Below are positions 26,401 to 38,900 of a stretch of 64,000 nt of DNA, one piece after another (position 1 is the first letter of the stretch; each line of letters opens with the position of its first letter). Below the pieces are notes generated by a model. The model made no database searches. It was not told the DNA's origin and was given only the letters and a program-made list of their open reading frames with translations. The stretch comes from Diploscapter coronatus (taxonomy: Eukaryota; Nematoda; Chromadorea; Rhabditida; Rhabditidae). A program made the position numbers and the translations under genes. The DNA lies in contig OZ038423.1 of the NCBI GenBank assembly GCA_964036155.1, positions 54,575,249-54,639,248 of the forward strand, given 5' to 3'.

Positions 26401-29400
26401 TTCTTGGCGACATTCCTCCAATGCCCATTCCTGAGTGCAGTGCGAGCAATCGAGTAGCTGTTGTAGCCATTTGCAGGGCAGAATGGAAGGGGAGAGGGAA
26501 TCGGGGCGAATGGAGCCAGAATTATGAAGCACAGAGCAGAGTGATGTCGGGATTTGTACTGAAAATTGATTTCTGTTTGTTTTCCGAAATTAAAAAAAGC
26601 ATTTCTGGACGGCCCTATTTCAGAGATTCAAGAATTAAGATAGTAAAGATGACAGGGCAAAACTATTTTATAAGCGAAAAAATCTAACCTTTTCTTGGAG
26701 AATGTACTGAGCCCATTCCTGCAGTGACTGTGAAGTAGAAGGCAGTTGATTGACGAGAGCCGCGAACATCTCTATGAGTAGAGGCAGGTGGGGGAAGGAC
26801 GGGTCGAGGGAAATCAAGGAGGTCAGCAGGGTCGTCACGTCCTCGGGAGGGGCGGACGGATGTGTCAGGAAGAGGTAGATTGAACGCATCAACTGAATTT
26901 CTTTATTATTTCGACGATTTGCGAAGCTCGCTGAAATTGTAACATTGCGGTCATGTTTTCAAGGAGGAAAATCAAAATAGAAACTCTAGCAGATTAACTA
27001 GAAATAGACCTTCTTGTCAGATGAGCTAAATTCATTCAAAACCCACCCTCTTTGCCATGCAAGTGGAATACTCGGCATCCAGAACGCCAACATATCCCAT
27101 TGTGATGTGGCTTGGCAGAGTCATTTTGGAGGGATGAGCGATGAAAATGAGGCAACACAGCTCGAGGAAACGAATGCGATCTGCTGTCGAAGTCAAAGAA
27201 CACTGACCACCGAATTGTTCCAAGTTATCTGAAAATGAAAAAATACGGAAATATCGCTGATAAATATTTTTCTTAGAGTTCATACAACCAAAACTTATAT
27301 CAATGCGTTATCTTCTTTTCCTATCTTCCAATGTTATTTCTCAATTTTCTGAGAAATAGCATAGGAAAATTGGAGAAAATACTCTTCATTGTATTTGAAA
27401 AAACACTTGCTGAAGGGGTGGGGGCGTATTCGCGAAGGGTGCAATATGGAATACACGGTGCAGAGACACAGAGCATGACAGCTCAGTGGTTAATATCGCG
27501 GCTACCCCTTTCTCCTCCCTTTGCAAGTCTTTTTGAGGGATAAAGAAGAGTACAGCATTGCTAGAAGACACAATACTGTGAAAGTTTACCAATCTTAGAT
27601 CAGACTATGCTTAGTTTTTCAAATAATTCAAAAATATTTTACCAGCAATGTAGCTAAGCTGAACAGGCCGTGCATGTCTCGAGAAACTGATGAGAATGTC
27701 GAGAAAAGTCGCGTGCACAGAATCGCTACCGTTTTCGAAATGAGATTGCAGCTGGAATAAAGTCTGAAATTAACTAATTTGTTAGTAATTTGAGAATAGC
27801 AAACCTTGATTTGTTCGTCTGTCCACAAATGCGCGTGTTTGGTGAGGACCTGCAGATTCTGCAGACAGGGAACCCACGTGTCGATCGACTTCGACTGGCA
27901 GGCTGACAGGAGTATCGATATCTGAATCAGTCAATTCAGGGTTCAAATGATATAAAGGTCGTTTTGATTTGCTTCCTACACTTTACCAGTTTCTTTATTC
28001 CTCTAATCACTGTTTTGAGCTGTCGTCCGGTGTCATCATTTTCAGAAAAATTGCATTAACTTTTTTCTAAGCACTATTTTAAAGATTTTATAGAAAAATT
28101 CTAAAAAAGTATTCTCCATATCCTGTAAGAGGAATTTTTAAACAACTTGTGCAAAAGTAGCTCATATCGATTAGTTCTTCATTTTAATAGAGCATGACCG
28201 GACAAGAAAAGAGAAAAAGCACCGTGTTACTCATTTTGAATCTAAAATTTGATGACGGACATAAGTGGTGACGCGAATAGCTAAACACAAGTAAAGGAAT
28301 GTTGTTTAATTCTTACTAGATTAGATGTAAAATGGTTTTTAAGCACTATGACATTTGAATTTTTGTCGCAAAATCGTTTTTCAAAGTATTTGAAAATAAG
28401 AATGATTGTTCTACCTGTTGAGGAACAGTGTACCGAGTAGCTTCAGCCAAAGCGGTTGTCGACTGGATGATCAGAGTGACTAGCCAGGGATTCTCGCATG
28501 TATCCAACATCATTTGGGCCAAAGAAAAGACCTTCTAAACGTCAAGATTTTAGCAGTAGGTTCATTAAAGATTTAAATTTATTTTTAGAACCCTCAAACT
28601 ATTTTATTCCGTGTAAAACGCATTAAAGATATGAAAATGCACTCTGAAAAATACCTGAACAGTTCCCATGGATGCCTTCATTGCCGCGAAAATATTGATG
28701 AGTTCGGCCTTTCTTTGATAGGAATTCGAAGGAGAAAGAAGCAGAGTCGACACAGCGGGCATAACTGTCTCCGAGAATTCTCTCAAAATTAGAATTGAAA
28801 TCAGATTTTCATACTTGTAAGATTAATACCCAACCCCCGGCCCGCAATCAAGAATTTCACTCGAATCCGACCCGATTTACGTTCCATTCCAAAAATCAGA
28901 CCCTCTACCCTGCCCGCGAGTATTTATTTCCCAAATCGATTGAAAAGGAAATCATCTTACGATGAAATAGCCGTGAATCCAGCCATGGCACGGGCAGCAG
29001 AACGGAATTCAGGCTCGTAGGAGGAGTTTAGGGACTGCAGAATGAGGTGATGGGCTCGCTTGTCCTCGGACACGATCGGGGCAAGACCGCGCAGCATCTG
29101 AAGATCAGCACATTTAACGAAGGTCGAAGAATAGAAATCAAAGTGAGTTCATTTTTCTTGTCATAACAAGTTTTGCGCAACATTTTCACTATAGCATAGC
29201 ATTTTTACAAAAAAAAAAATAGAAACATACCTCGAGCGTGAGCCGTCTTGCATCCGGGTCATTGGAGTGACTGACATGAATGACTCGCTTGAGAATCTCG
29301 CTTCCAGAGAAGACCAGGGACAGCTGAGCACAGCACTCTGTGATTGCACGGACCACTTGCTGTCGCAAAGCATTCGAACTTAAACGGGATAATTCAGAGC

Positions 29401-29866
29401 AGAAAAGTTGAAAACATTCATAAAAATTCTAGAGCCAAAAAGATACCTAAAATTGAACTTTCGAAGTTTTGAAAATCAAAATAAACGAATAGTGAAGAAA
29501 ATGCTGAAAACAGCTTTAAAACTTGCTATGATTTCTATCGCATTTTTGAAAACCAAATTGAGCTATTTTTGGATGAGAATAAATTCTTGAATTTTGAAGC
29601 AGGAGGTATCCTTAAGTTCGTAGGAAGGAAGTAAAAACTGACCCGTCACGGAAAGCCTCGGCCAAGCGCATGACAACCGCATTGACGAACATAGGAATGG
29701 GGTGGTCTTCCAGCAGAGAGGCCGTCAGGGACAGGGTCGCCAGCTGCTCGCCCAGGGAACGGGCCTTCAGGCCTGAATATTATATTCCAATTCAGAACTG
29801 TTTGAGAGCAGACGTACCCTTGTCGAAATTCTGCAGATGCACATTCGTTGTCAGTGAATCCTCCAT
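23448..29866 (-). CDS. ints-7: Integrator complex subunit 7
   Basis: About 18 exons from ATG 29866 to TGA 23448, roughly 800-850 residues (human family member about 960). Not every junction was checked. The N-terminal part aligns by eye with INTS7: KARSLGEQLATLSL, then EDHPIPMFVNAVVMRLAEAFRDG (compare human FRVGNN), HVSHSNDPDARRLTLEMLRGLAPIVSEDKRAHHLILQSLNS, matching the human HSNDPVARAITLRMLGSLA / ERKNAHHSIRQSLDS block. It continues as alpha-helical HEAT-like repeats. The C-terminal exon has the SCYVELSVEFIDESG beta-type segment and ends VPIGNEL. Known role: scaffold subunit of Integrator, which processes snRNA 3' ends and terminates paused transcription in the nucleus. Introns are 40-900 bp, and one carries a nested fold-back element. 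Confidence 0.88.
24205..24688. mobile_element. Long inverted-repeat element in ints-7 intron, with a nested insertion
   Basis: Outer arms at about 24205-24280 and 24594-24688 are inverted copies of each other, sharing the core TACAACGAATCTTGCTCG followed by AAATTGGTAGGAA. Between them is a second element, listed at 24398-24505. No transposase frame is present, so this is a non-autonomous element or a head-to-head duplication. Confidence 0.7.
24398..24505. mobile_element. Nested hAT-like MITE with 8-bp target duplication
   Basis: A 15-bp inverted repeat GGGCTCCGGGTCGAC lies at the left and its exact complement at the right. It is flanked by direct repeats TAATTTTG at 24390-24397 and 24506-24513 (a 7-8 bp duplication, since the last G overlaps the element end). 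An 8-bp duplication with short inverted ends is the pattern expected of hAT-type elements. GC content is far above the surrounding intron. Confidence 0.75.
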
Positions 29867-30776
29867 CGATTCAACAGACTAGTTCCATAAAAATTCCAAA
29901 AATAAATCTGAAAAGGGAAAAATCAGCGCAGCAAAATTTAATTTGAAAGAAAGAAAAGGTGAAAACGAATAAGGTCAATTGTAAAATGAGTGCAGTGTAC
30001 AAAAATAAGAGCACACAAGCTTATAATTAGGGGTCGTGGATGGTTTTGCAAAATTCATAATTTGCAGAAAGTTTCTACTTCAGATGATCAAATTCGATGT
30101 ATCGTTAGTCGGAGAGAAAGTCGATATTCGTTCCGCAATTAGAAGCCGAATTTGTAGCGAAATAGTGAGCCGTGTAGAAGAGAAACGGGACAAATAGCGT
30201 AATCTTTTAATATCGACGTTCTCTCCACTCAATAATACCTGAAGTTAAAAACTCCCTTTGGCGATATAAATAAAGAGTCTAAAAATACTGCGAAATATAT
30301 TTTTTTAATTCCCACTTTTTCGACATCCGAAAAATGCCCTGCAGATGGCTTATTTTGAGGAGGCCCGCGTGATTTTATTTGATTTTTCATCTAGTTGATA
30401 GCTAATCTTACTTTGATGGAAAAAGATACGGATACGAAACTGCAGGAAACCAAGGAAAGCCAACGTTTCGAGAGAAGAGCAAAAAAGTGAGAAATAGCAT
30501 GCGTTGCAGCAAAGCCACGTCCCCCTTCACTGTCCACAAATACCTTTGAGTTTTCGGTTTTTGCGTTTCTATTTTTAATTTTCTCCGGTTTTTTCCATCG
30601 GAGATCGATGTAGAACCCAATCTCACATTCAGCCATGGATCATGCATTGAATTTCGATGAATATGCCAAAATGGCCGGTGGTCCCTAAATATGATCCCGA
30701 ATTTTTAAAAAAGTTTATTGCAAAGACATAAATACACATAACACCAAAGATAAATTATACTGAGGTGTCGAAATGG
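29867..30776. other. Intergenic region, no gene seen
   Basis: The promoter side of ints-7 and the 3' side of the secreted protein gene. A minus-strand frame at 30391-30636 lacks a splice context and known content and was not called. Confidence 0.4.
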
Positions 30777-31986
30777 TTAGAAAATTATTCGAGATTTTCC
30801 ATAGGGAAGCTGAATTCTCTTCAATTTCTTAACTTTCCGGTCAGAATATCCATAGGAATGTGGTAGACTCCCGTAGCCGCTCGAGCAATATGAACAACCA
30901 GAGGCCTGCTTGTCGAGGGAAGGAGTGGAATCAAATGAGCCACCTGCAGGTGCTGACGAAGGAGAGACGAAAGACGAATAAGGGGCCATAGAAGAAATTG
31001 GTGTAGGTTCAGGTAGAGGAAAGTTGAAATTGTCTCGGTAGTCAACAGGTGTAGCACCGAATGACGATGCTTGAGAAGGGAAGGAGGAAAACGATGGAAA
31101 GGGATTGTTATGGTTGAACTGCGCAGATCCTCTCAGGCTGTTGGCAGAGATGTCCTGAGGTTGTGGGAAGGAAGAGAAAGACACTGGTGATTGGCCCATT
31201 GGCGCTGCAGAATTCACCGGGTTGTTCAAGTAACTTGAGTAAACCTAAAATTGTAATTCTTTCAGTTGATAAAGAAAATATTTGGAAATTCGACAACTAA
31301 CATCTTGATTTTGATTTGAATAGTCGAAAGTCGAAGGAGCAGACGAATAATGACCAGAATTGGGCATGGGGTTGAAATTGGATTGGTAGAAGGAAGTGGG
31401 AGGAGAATTAGGCGAAGAAGTCATGAGGTATGAATGAGGCTGTTGAGGTTGACTCCTTACTTCTTGAATGCGAGAGGCTATGGCTCGACCGAGTTCGTTG
31501 CCGAATGCCGAAGGATTCCCATTGTACGCATCCATCATTGAGTTCAGGTTGATTTGAGGACTTATATTCGTTGGAAACAATCTAGAAAAAGTTATTAGAA
31601 TATTCGTCCTTACACACTATTTGAATGATGTTGCAATGTCTACGAAATTGTTTCTTTTTAGAGCATGAAATTTGGTTAGTTTCTAAAGTATGAGCTTCGG
31701 TTAAAACTTTGCGTCACCTTAAATGCCGACATTTGTATTGAAGAAATTTCCAGGTTTAAAAAATATATTTTTTAAATAAAATTGAAATCCCGATTTATCT
31801 ATTTCAAACAAGGTCCTCATATTGCACAAATTTAGTGCAATGCAAAAATTGATGAACTTACCCTTGTGAGTTGAAGCCGAGTTGGGGATCCTCATTACCC
31901 ATTGAGCAGTAAGGACATACAGGATTGTGTTGAGTTACTGCTGATTTGAGCAGAAAAAGTAGCAGGAAAAGAGAATTGGAATGCAT
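30777..31986 (-). CDS. Secreted Ser/Pro/Tyr-rich protein with CxYC ends
   Basis: Three exons (about 31986-31862, 31580-31302, 31243-30777) join in phase to about 290 residues. A clear signal peptide (MHSNSLFLLLFLLKSAVTQ) is followed by CPYC. A more ordered stretch comes next (MMDAYNGNPSAFGNELGRAIASRIQEV), then long Ser/Pro/Phe/Tyr/Asn-rich low complexity. Near the C-terminus is CSYCSSGYGSLPHSYGY, before a basic tail (RKVKKLKRIQLPYGKSR). The paired CxYC motifs at each end are the only cysteines I see, which suggests cross-linking. The compact gene, TATA box, signal peptide and composition suggest an extracellular or cuticle-matrix component. I do not recognise the family. Confidence 0.75.
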
Positions 31987-32032
31987 CCGGAAAGAGAAGT
32001 CAGAAGGATGCAATAGGCTTGGAGGGCTCTTG

Positions 32033-32040
32033 TATTTATA
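32033..32040 (-). promoter_or_regulatory. TATA box of the secreted protein gene
   Basis: TATAAATA on the minus strand, about 47 bases upstream of the ATG at 31986. This implies a very short 5' untranslated region and direct initiation, unlike neighbouring genes whose start codons follow acceptors. Confidence 0.6.
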
Positions 32041-32600
32041 CAGAACTGCTCTTGCCACTCTGTCTATATCTCTCTCTTCTTCCGTTTATGCACTTCTTCA
32101 TACGAACTGGACAATCTCACATTCAACGAGAAACATTTCCATTCTGTCCTTCTGCCAATAGAAATGGTTCTTCACAACACTTTGGCAAAAAGTGCGTAGC
32201 TCATCGTTTTTCACAATTGCAAACCTCATAAGTTTTTTATTATGTGAACACGTAACACGCAACATCAGAACGCACTTGTTACGTCATTTAAAAAGTAGAT
32301 TCTGACCATTATAGTTGTCAAAAGGCATAAAAATAATAGGTATAATAAAGATCTTGGCATAATTATTTAGTGAATTCTGTGAGCGAACATCTAACACGTT
32401 TTATCTAAAATTCTTCTGCGTATAAAATCGATCATAAACCACTACATCAATATTGTCAGTCTATGAAAAATTATTATTCACGCTAAGTTTTATTAACAAT
32501 TTTTGACACTAATGATTTTCCAATATTTGAGTTATTTTGCATCGTAGATAATATATTAGTAACCCGTAGATCGATACCAAAATGATGCTGTGTAGAGTGA

Positions 32601-34852
32601 TTACGTATCATCAGATCTTCGCAAATCTTCAATATTCGGGCATATTGGCCGACGACATACTCCGTTCAGTTTGAGCAGCAATTTCACGTTGCACTCGAAT
32701 AGAACCGCTGCCTGAATACATTCACCAATTAGATGAATGAGAGATACGTGGACAATATTCAAAGATGAATGAACAACTAACCGTATCCACATCGAGAGAA
32801 AATGCGTGGAGTGGAAGACCTCCTGATAGATCATCAGAGCCGTATTCAATATGGGGGAGGATCGACGGGAATAGACTGCATCCAAATTCGTCGATTATTA
32901 GAACCTGCAAATGATGGTCAATTATTCCTGAGACTAAGTCTATTATCAAAATAAACTAATCTCATTTTTGCCAGAATTATGCAACATAAAATAATCAGAT
33001 AGGCTGAAAATACAATCATCCTAATGTTGCAAACTTTCGGTTAATTTGGCAGTAATATTTTATGCATTCTTCTGAGCGTTGAACACTCATACCGCCGGGT
33101 ATTTTAAGTAGTTTCGGCTTAGGACAATTGAGGTGCCTTGAGTTATCACATATCGAAGACCGAATTTAATTTTGATGGAAGCTTAGCTGAAACGTGGCAG
33201 GGTTTATCCTGGCGAAATTACTTGAGACACTGTGCAATTACAATCTTAATTCTTCTCACAAGAAAGGTTTTTTAGAGTCCCATGGAATTTCGGGATGAGG
33301 TAGATGCATCTGAAAGAGCAAAAAAAATTCTGAGTGGATTAATTTTAAACTTTTAACAAAAATGAATACCTGCAGCAAGTCTTATTTTCAGTAGGCTTCT
33401 CGATACAAAACATACTGCAGAAATTAGCATACATGTATTTTTCAATGCAAAGAAATGAGTTTTCAAAGCTAGCCACCTGCCTGCAGGTTTTCATTTTTGT
33501 TGAATATTTTACATCAATCTACTCCGAATTTCTTGCTCTTTCAGATGGACATACCAACTTTCGCTCCGAAATTCCATGGGCCCCTAAGAAGGTTCCCTTG
33601 TTAAACAAATTCCAACCTTCTGCGCTTGAGCGGACGATACAGTGCAATTGTGAACCATTAGACAGTAGATGGTATGATCCATCATTTGCCCGTAGTTGCA
33701 TTTCCAATGATGATACAGAGCATCTCCAATGTGAACCTGATGCTCCCTGAAATCGTGCTTATTTTTATCTATGATTTCGGTATTTCGATCGTAATCATGT
33801 GCAACTTTGAGTAACTAGGACAACTTAACAAAATGAAATCTGAAGAGTTGATATAATGAAGGATAACTCAAACAGACAACAATGTCAAAATTGAGCTACA
33901 AAATGACATCGAATGATGATTGAATAATTTGTATGAGGTTCCCTGAGGATATTTTTCTAAATTATTCAAGCCTTCAATCAATAGGAAAGATAATCTTATT
34001 CCTGGAATTCAAAGGTCACTTTCGTTCATGGTATAAAACTAGGTTTCGTCTGCTGAAAAGAATTTTCATTGATGCAAAAAGTGACACTGCTGCTAATTCG
34101 ATTGAAACAATTTCGTGATAGTGCTTCACTGTACCCAATTTTATTTAGCCACGTTTTGAAAAAAAAATCTAGGATTCTCAGTCAATCGAAATGCATTGAT
34201 TCGATAAGCTCTTAATCGAATTACCTAGATTACATAACGCAAAAAGTGACTTCATTTCGTGACTACTTTAAGTTTAAGATTATTGAGAAAATTTCGAAAA
34301 AGGTAAATCAATAATTCAAGCTAAAATCTGTTCAAATCAAAGATGTGCAAAATCTTTTAGAAAATCTAGTGTTTATCGATAGCCAACCTACGATGTCTAA
34401 TAGTCAACAAAAAGCTATAAAGTATAAGAAAATTAATAACTAACCCTGTGATTCGTGGTCCATTTTGATCCTTCTTGTGTACTGTATACGAACAATCTGG
34501 ATCGGGGAATCTGAATTCGATGAGACAGTAATGCAATGCAAATAGATTGAATGCCTTTTTGCAGAACCATTTGCATTTTCTGATTGAATTATTTAAATGC
34601 GGTCAACGAATTGAGTTTTTAGGAAGATGAATTTTCTTGCAGAATTGGAAAAATCAATCTTTCTGAATTATAGCAAAAACGAATGAATGAAACAAATCTC
34701 TACCTTCCTACAGGCAATTCGACGATTTCATCTGGCTGGAATGAGCGTTGACTATGAGTTGGAATGCGGTTGTAGGACTGAGGCAGAGCCGTGGATGAGC
34801 TCAGGAAGATGCAGATACTGAGAAATTGAAGGATGGAAGGAAGTGGCAGCAT
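32601..34852 (-). CDS. Compact ZP-domain (cuticlin-like) secreted protein
   Basis: Five exons with perfect phases: 34852-34704, 34510-34445, 33746-33617, 32904-32782, 32711-32601, giving 192 residues. The signal peptide is MLPLPSILQFLSICIFLSSS. A ZP-type domain follows: FPDPDCSYTVHKKDQNGPRI (first conserved Cys), GDALYHHWKC, YCLMVHNCTV, then VLIIDEFGCSL, YGSDDLSGGLPLHAFSLDVD, VLFECNVKLLLKLNGVCRRPICP. These motifs are those of nematode cuticlins, which polymerise in the extracellular matrix. The protein ends 16 residues after the last cysteine pair, with no furin site plus transmembrane anchor as in most ZP proteins. It is therefore unusually short and may be released directly, or a downstream exon was missed. 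Intron 3 contains a MITE at 33257-33606. Confidence 0.88.
33257..33606. mobile_element. MITE copy A (family shared with 55134-55480)
   Basis: About 350 bp with inverted ends (left AGAGTCCCATGGAATTTCG, right its near complement) and interior AAAAATGAATACCTGCAGCA. It is the diverged sister of the element at 55134-55480. It fills intron 3 of the ZP gene and ends 10 bases from the exon 3 donor. Confidence 0.75.
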
Positions 34853-35906
34853 GCAGAGAAGGAATGGAGTGACTGACTGAATGGGAGCGGAATAGATAGT
34901 TAGCTGATATAACTGATGGAGGGGCAGATAGAGGATGAAAGAGAAGGACACCGACTGATGGCGTAATGCAATGCGAGGCTGCAATCCACCAATCCACACC
35001 AGCAGCTATCCGCAATTCAAAGGATAAAGAAAGCGGGTCAAACCAAGTCTCTTTCTTCCCCTCCTTTTCTTTCCTTTCCCTCTTTCACTTCATCGATTAG
35101 CCAATCATTTCACATTCACATTCACATTGTCAGTCGCTCAACACAGTCACAAGTCACATATCAATCCATTCTGCAGGTGCGGCTTTATCGTTAGAAGAAG
35201 CTTACAGAATATCAAACAATATTTTTAGCTTTGGCAGGAATACATATTTGAATTAATCTAAACATATATTAATTTTAAAGATGTCGTAAAAGATTATAGA
35301 TAGTCTACCAAATAGTCATCGAAATAAGATTAATTAACAAGTCATAATAGCGATTCACTAGATTTTATCATTCTTCAGAACAAGTGAATAAAATCGGGAA
35401 TTTGTTTCAGAAAGTCATATTACTCAATTTGTTTACGTTTTTTTTTCTCATTTTGTTTTCCGTCTATTGCTAAACTTCATAGATGCATTTTGCCTGCTGG
35501 AAATTATTGCAAAGACATGTCTTCTTGGTGCTCATATGCAAGACAATTCATTTCATGTTGCAATGTTCGACTCATCTTCAATCTTCAATCAATCATTGGC
35601 AATTTGTCCGTTCGATTGATTTTGCCTGTTCTAGCTATTTTCATGTCCCTATCAGCGCATCTCCACTCTCCTTCCCCTATCTCTTTCCCTTCTCTCCTCC
35701 CCTTTCTCCCTTTCTTTCAACTCCTTCCTCTGTCATCACTCGCCTTTCCTTTCTCTCTCTAACTCTCCATTCTCTCACATTTCAGCCAGCTTCAACCGAG
35801 TGAGGTGGCATAGCTCAGACGACAAAACAAGGCAATCATAGTCATTCGCTAGCAGGTGGTCGGCAGGCCGCCCTGCATTCACTTCTTCAATCTGGAACGA
35901 CTTCAG
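34853..35906. other. Divergent intergenic region
   Basis: Lies between the ZP gene (minus) and the orphan surface-protein gene (plus), so it probably carries both promoters. The CT-rich stretch 35640-35790 is low complexity. The first exon of the orphan gene, carrying its start codon, should lie here but was not identified. Confidence 0.4.
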
Positions 35907-38900
35907 GCATATTCTCTGAATCTGTCACTAGTATTTCTAATTCTCTGCAGCACTGTCTATGCATGTGAATTGTACTTCGAATCCAAGCAATCACTCGGTC
36001 TAGACAAAGGAGTTCAGGTAGAGATTTGTTGAAATACTACATTACAGGAAGTAAATATAGGCCAGCATGCATCATCGGGAAAATTTCAACTAACTAAATA
36101 TCATTTCCAGTGATATAGAATCCCGTTAAAGTTCCTCGCTTTGACAGATATTCTTTGTGCAAACATGCATTTCAATTTCATTCATCTGCACTCTCATAGT
36201 CGATAGGTATTTCGGAAATGGTCGAGAAGAAACGAGACGCGGAAGGACGAAAAGAGATGTGAGCAAACTCATTTCGTATGGCAAGCAGGGGAGGAGTGCT
36301 TCGTTTCGCACACTAAACATTTCTCATTGCCATAGAGGGAAGAGAGGGCATTTTGGGTGGATGGGGGTAGATTACATGAGAAAGGAGCATCCACGCAGAG
36401 CAGGGTAAATGGCTTAACTCAATTTGTAATGGAATTCTCATTCATTGTTTTTGCTCTAGCCCTAGTGTTCGATATAACTATGAGAAATGAGTAAAATATA
36501 CAGGGCGTGACAAGCAAGTTTTTGTACCAATATTAGCATGAGATCATCAGAAAACTTTCTTTTTTTTTTTAATTCGTATCACTTCTCGTATGATCTCATA
36601 TTGATGATAAACATTTTCCTACACTCTACACCGTTGGATTTGCAGATTCAATTCTGCTGCAATGTGACGAGCATCGAAATTTGGTCGTTGGAATATTCGA
36701 ACAAATCCTCGCAAATCCGTGTCTCTGATAAGATTTTCGAGAAAAAACTCAATTTGAGTAGCGACATTTGGACGGAACTAGAGGTTTGTTGACGGAAAAA
36801 CACCAACTTAACGCATTTTCCCATCTGAAATTCAATAATGGTTTCTTTCTTCTCCTAAAATTTTCAATACCAGATTTTCATTTCATGTTTTGGAATTTAT
36901 TGTTTGTTGAGTGTCAACAATCAGCAGTCAAGCGGTCAAAAATGCAGCGCGCATATCGTTTTCTTCTTCTCCCTTTCTTTCTTTCGGCATCAGCTTTGTT
37001 CTTTATTTCCTCCTCGTATGCTTTGCTTTCATTGATCATCCATCTAACATATCTAATGTTGGTTGGATAAGCATACATTTTTAGTCATAAATCTGAGCAT
37101 TTTTATCTCCAAAAAGAAGACTAGAATGACATCATATTTTCCAAAAATATTAGGAAAAGATGATGCAAGATATGCATAAATTGCTCTTGAAACACGAGAA
37201 TTTAGTAACCTGATAGGATTTTACGAATTTAATGGAACTGAAATGAGAAGAACGAGGGCATTTGGAATTTCTAATTTGAATATCTGAAATTTCATGGATG
37301 TTTGAAATTGAGGAGCCTAAATCTTAATTCTGGTTCTTCGAAAGATTTCAACTTTAGTCGAAATATTTCAATATGGAAATTTCAATACAACTATTCATGA
37401 TGACAATACAATATCATGTTTATTAAGAGCCGAAAACAACGCAATTCATATGTGCACCCATTTACACGAAACTAAAATGACAGCAATATACCGTAATTTG
37501 ATGCTAACGAAGATGATAACTAAATTTTGAAAAATCAAAAGGAAAATATCTGCTCAGGATTACGGCTATCGATTTTGCCCCTTTCTCTCCTTTCATGTGC
37601 TCTGATTTTGTCCGTACTGATTGCTAGTAATAATGAGACAGTAGGCGAAATTTCGATGCAAATGAGACAGAATTGCAGAACAATTCTCCTTCATTCCAAT
37701 TGTCCTCGTGCAGTGACAGATCGCAGCCAACAATAGGCTGGATTGTGCCTCACAACAAGAGCACCACTTGCAGATACTTCACAGGACAGTCTATACTTCT
37801 CACTGCAGGTTCACTTTTCTGCAAATCCTAAAGTTATTTCGAGCAAAATATTGGCGTTTCATCGCAATTCTTGATATGTAGATAGAAATGAAGCTTGTAT
37901 TCGAAAGATTTAATGCGATTTTCTTCGAGATAATCTCCAGATTTTGAGAGTTAATCGTAACGTGCTTTTGTCAGATACCTGAAGAAATGCATTGCGTCTG
38001 GGGGATTGTAGTTTGAACATTGCAAAAAATAAAGCCATCTTCCTTTATTTCTGAAGTGCAGATCTAACATCATCTTACTATAAAACGGCGATGATAATAT
38101 TTCTGCGTTTTTGTTAGGCTTACCTCCAGACATTCAATCTATGATAACTTATCCGATTATTGGAAACAAGCGTTCTTTCCGTAATGGACGCACAAGGAAA
38201 AATGGAGGGAGGAAAAGCGAGAAATAGAAAACGCAAACGAGAGAGATAGAAAAAAAACCGTAGGATAGCCTAAAATTTCTCTTCTTGTTTTGACGATCAC
38301 TCATTTTTTGTGACCTTTGCGCAAAAATTCGTGTCACCGACAATCTGATAGAATCTCGTATTATTTACAACTTCTCACAATTGCAATGCATACGATAACA
38401 ATGTCTCGACCATTTTTCATGCATAGTTTTACTTCTATTTTCATGCTAACAGCAACACTGCCCATTTTTCAAGTTGGCCTTCTTCCGGAGAAGTCTCAAC
38501 TGACCCTCTTTCTCTCTTTCTGAATAGGAATTGCAGTCTATTTACTGGAATAGCTTCTGAATGCCTTCAAATGATCGCTTCTTGAGACACAGCTTTGCAT
38601 AACAGCGGGAGTGCTGAAGAGAGCAATTAACTTAAATTTAGAACAATTGAGAAGTGAAAGAATAATTTTGATTTCAGTCGATTTGGTGCTTCCTCGATGG
38701 TATATAATCTGCTATAAATTTGAAAATGAATGCTCCACATGCAGGTACATTTTAATTAGAATAAAGTGTAAAAGATGTCTATAACAAAATTTTGCATAAA
38801 ATATGAAATTTCGGAAGATGCAATATTCAGTATAAAATGTAACATGATTGACAGATGATAAATAAACTTAAAATCCAAGTTATTTTTTCCTTTGCAACTT

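Noticed and set aside
27470..27545. tRNA-like A-box segment (GACAGCTCAGTGGTTAA) in an ints-7 intron
   Set aside because: No matching B box, anticodon arm or acceptor stem follows; it is a chance or decayed A-box only.
28850..28925. CCCGGCCCGCAATC / GACCCGATTT-type sequence, similar in flavour to 60440-60540
   Set aside because: Both show degenerate GGGTCGG/CCGACCC words, but I could not align them convincingly as one repeat family.
33433..33750. Plus-strand ORF of 105 codons
   Set aside because: It is the antisense of ZP exon 3 and of the adjacent MITE.
35800..35870. GGTGGCATAGCTCAGACG resembling the start of a tRNA
   Set aside because: No GGTTCRANYCC B box and no cloverleaf could be drawn.
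36930..37070. Plus-strand peptide starting MQRAYRFLLLPFF, looking like a signal peptide
   Set aside because: It lies in an intron of the orphan surface gene, with no continuing exon in phase and a stop after a second hydrophobic run.
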